Source of the DNA: Chloroflexota bacterium
Lineage (GTDB): Bacteria > Chloroflexota > Anaerolineae > SpSt-600
Length of the DNA: 7,202 nucleotides
Assembly (NCBI GenBank): GCA_011041825.1
Contig: DRAO01000450.1
Location: 1-7,202 of the forward strand
Reading direction: 5' to 3'
Shown piece after piece: positions 5,675 through 7,202 of this stretch (its first letter is position 1; every line of letters begins with the position of its first letter). The notes under the pieces were generated by a model. That model had not been told where the DNA came from. It did no database searches and saw only the letters and a program-made list of their open reading frames with translations. Made by a program: the position numbers and the translations under genes.

Positions 5675-7202
5675 TCACCCTCCTAATCCGAACAGGGCCT
5701 TTATGAAGCTCCAGATGCGTCCCCATACCCCTTTCTCTTCCACCTCACCAGGTTGAGGGGTCTCCTTGATTTCAGGCAAAGGGGGTGTTTCGGCCACTTC
5801 CACTTTCAGTTCCTTCACCACTTCCTTGAGGCGGTTGAAATCATCAACGTAGTGCACCACCACCCGCACGGCAGCAATGCCGGGCTTGCGGGCTATCCCG
5901 GTAGCTTCTATGGTACCAGAAGTGCCTCCATCGAGGGTCCCAATATACATAGAGCCATCGGTGATGTCCACATCTTCGCTCTGCAATTCCACCGTGGTGA
6001 CATTGACCGTGTCTTTCCCGATGTTTATGACCTCCACCGGCAAGAGGAAGGGTTGTCCCACAATCACCTGGGTTATGGGCTCGTAGAAATCAACCCTGAG
6101 CAGGGGCTTCCTGAGGACCATCACCGTTATATCCTGGGAGTGGCTGAAGGCCGTTCCTTCCTGGTCTTCGTATTCGACTTTCACGGGTATCCTGTATACA
6201 CCCGAAGAGGCCATAGCGCTTATGAGGATGGGTTGCTCCAATTGCACATAATTGCCCTCTTGCAGGAGGGAGAGGTATAGCATCCCACCGGAGTTCAGGA
6301 TGGCAAACTCATCCCCCAGGTCAAAGTTCACGATGATGTTGTGCGCTGAGCCGTCTCCCACGTTTTCCAAGGTGAGGGTTAACGTGAAGACCTCGCCGGG
6401 GGAGGGTTCCACAGGGGTCACCTGATACCTGGTGAGGAGCAGGTGGGGCCTCTTCCGCATTGATGGGGCCACGATGATGCCCGTATTGTAGCTCGAACTG
6501 TGCTTCTGGCCCTCTTCATCTTCGTATTCCAGCAGGATTTTCTGGTTATAGGCTCCGGCTTCGGCCCTGCGGTCAGTTATCATTTGGAAAGAAGCCCACG
6601 CCGCTTTGCCAGGCTCTATATCGCCCAAAGCCCTGACATTTCCCGCCTTTAGAGGTGCAAAGGGGGAAGCCGTCACCACCGTGACCAGGACATTTCTGGC
6701 TCTGTTTCCGCCCACGTTGCGCACGGCAAGGGTTAGGGTGAACTCCTTCCCAGGGGTGATCAGCTCCGGCTTTACACTTACCCACCCTATGATTAAGCTT
6801 GGCTCCTCGGGCTGGACCCCCGTCACAGATATGCCCACCGTTTCGGAACTGCTATAGTGTGTTCCCCACCGGTCATCGTAATCAATCTGAACCGCCTGGG
6901 GATAGAGGCCATTCTCCATATCGGAAGGGGCCTGGAACTTCTGGGAGACCCATCCGTGCTCATCAACCGAGAGTTTGCCGATAGTTTTGACGCTGCTGGT
7001 GCCAAGGGGGGTGAAATCCCCTCCGACAAAGGTTATGATGATGTTTTGAGCCTCGATGGAGCCCACATTGTGGAGCTCAAGGAACAGCTCAAAGGTGCTT
7101 CCTGCCTGAACGGTATCAGGTTCGGTGTGATAGGAGCGTATGAAGATCAGAGGGCGCATATACGGCGTTGGCGTAGGGGTAGGGGTTGAGGTAGGAATAG
7201 GG
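5675..7202 (-). CDS. Secreted protein with Pro/Thr linker and four COG1361/CARDB-like beta-sandwich domains (5' end outside window)
   Basis: The last 508 residues of a larger protein; the frame stays open to the window edge (last full codon ends at 7201), so the apparent ATG at 7159 is internal. Visible order, numbering from the Met at 7159: before it a linker, PIPTSTPTPTPTPTPY; then four Ig-like repeats of about 105-115 residues at about 3-114, 121-231, 238-349 and 352-455. The repeats share a G-x-x-F-x-L-x-L-x-x-x-N-x-G pattern (for example GKEFTLTLAVRNVG, GEVFTLTLTLENVG) and, in the first three, a closing (D/E)Y(D/E)D...G...S strand. An acidic, Pro-rich spacer (about 457-476) leads to a short basic-hydrophobic tail, GVWGRIWSFIKALFGLGG. 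No cysteine is visible. Family knowledge: such domains are extracytoplasmic adhesion or scaffold modules, often encoded beside MacB-like permeases. Inference: it is the extracytoplasmic partner of the permease that follows one base later. Its signal peptide would lie outside the window. Confidence 0.85.
   Translation of the reverse strand, partial: PIPTSTPTPTPTPYMRPLIFIRSYHTEPDTVQAGSTFELFLELHNVGSIEAQNIIITFVGGDFTPLGTSSVKTIGKLSVDEHGWVSQKFQAPSDMENGLYPQAVQIDYDDRWGTHYSSSETVGISVTGVQPEEPSLIIGWVSVKPELITPGKEFTLTLAVRNVGGNRARNVLVTVVTASPFAPLKAGNVRALGDIEPGKAAWASFQMITDRRAEAGAYNQKILLEYEDEEGQKHSSSYNTGIIVAPSMRKRPHLLLTRYQVTPVEPSPGEVFTLTLTLENVGDGSAHNIIVNFDLGDEFAILNSGGMLYLSLLQEGNYVQLEQPILISAMASSGVYRIPVKVEYEDQEGTAFSHSQDITVMVLRKPLLRVDFYEPITQVIVGQPFLLPVEVINIGKDTVNVTTVELQSEDVDITDGSMYIGTLDGGTSGTIEATGIARKPGIAAVRVVVHYVDDFNRLKEVVKELKVEVAETPPLPEIKETPQPGEVEEKGVWGRIWSFIKALFGLGG
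5678..5684 (-). promoter_or_regulatory. Shine-Dalgarno site of the permease, inside the upstream gene's last codons
   Basis: AGGAGGG on the minus strand overlaps the final Gly codons of the upstream gene and is followed by its TGA, one base, and GTG 5673. The 5-base spacer from GGAGG supports the GTG start over the ATG eight codons downstream. Because the site is embedded in the upstream frame, the two proteins are likely made in a coupled way. Confidence 0.8.
7163..7201 (-). repeat. Low-complexity CCT-ACN repeat encoding a Pro/Thr linker
   Basis: On the minus strand a 6-base unit (CCN ACN) repeats about six times, giving alternating Pro-Thr. Such PT tracts are typical flexible, often glycosylated linkers between domains of secreted proteins. 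The tract runs to the window edge, so its full length is unknown, and such repeats can vary between strains through slippage. Confidence 0.8.

Noticed and set aside
5753..6280. A 175-codon plus-strand frame, His/Gly-rich
   Set aside because: It is antisense to the beta-sandwich protein, which shows clear repeat structure. The composition is that of a shadow frame.
7157..7159. ATG 7159 as the true start of the beta-sandwich protein
   Set aside because: The frame is open upstream to the window edge and encodes a Pro/Thr linker, which is typically internal. There is no signal peptide after this ATG and no Shine-Dalgarno site before it.
1..7202. tRNA or rRNA genes, CRISPR arrays, insertion sequences, attachment sites or phage genes
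   Set aside because: None was seen: no regularly spaced direct repeats, no transposase-like protein and no cloverleaf. The window is filled with ordinary protein genes.

Overview
The window carries parts of two converging transcription units from a moderately GC-rich genome with strong GGAGG-type ribosome binding sites, almost no non-coding space, and occasional GTG starts. A tungsten/molybdenum aldehyde:ferredoxin oxidoreductase relative points to anaerobic or formerly anaerobic metabolism. A secreted protein with a Thr-Pro repeat linker followed by tandem COG1361/CARDB-like beta-sandwich domains is a style common in Chloroflexota, and the membrane protein next to the oxidoreductase also resembles proteins often seen there. 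A Chloroflexota bacterium, possibly a thermophilic Anaerolineae-like lineage, is my best guess. It is an inference; no rRNA or other marker is present.

Plus strand, 1-2506. The window opens inside an aldehyde ferredoxin oxidoreductase family gene (1-1299, N-terminal ~175 residues outside the window). A polytopic, GT-C-like membrane protein (1299-2402) overlaps it by one base in a TGATG junction. The unit ends in a 102-base convergent spacer holding a 15-bp perfect stem-loop and then a GC-rich hairpin with a T6 tract, whose T tract overlaps the stop codon of the opposing gene.

Minus strand, 7202 down to 2505. Four closely packed reading frames run in one direction. First is the C-terminal 508 residues of a secreted, Pro/Thr-linked protein with four CARDB/COG1361-like domains and a hydrophobic, basic C-terminal tail (5675-7202, start outside the window). 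One base later comes a MacB/FtsX-type ABC permease (4330-5673). After 43 bases there is a 63-residue N-terminal stub of an alpha/beta hydrolase with a perfect ribosome binding site (4095-4286). After a further 33 bases comes a complete histidine ammonia-lyase, hutH (2505-4061). The first two genes probably work together as an envelope or export system, with the beta-sandwich protein as extracytoplasmic partner and an ATPase encoded elsewhere. hutH is a catabolic gene that seems to have become the last cistron of this unit, possibly through the deletion that truncated the hydrolase.

Nothing here amounts to a clear new defence, mobile or CRISPR system. The points most worth a second look are the hydrolase stub/hutH junction, the permease plus COG1361-protein pairing, the Asn substitutions at both pterin-motif Asp positions of the oxidoreductase, and the compact convergent terminator.
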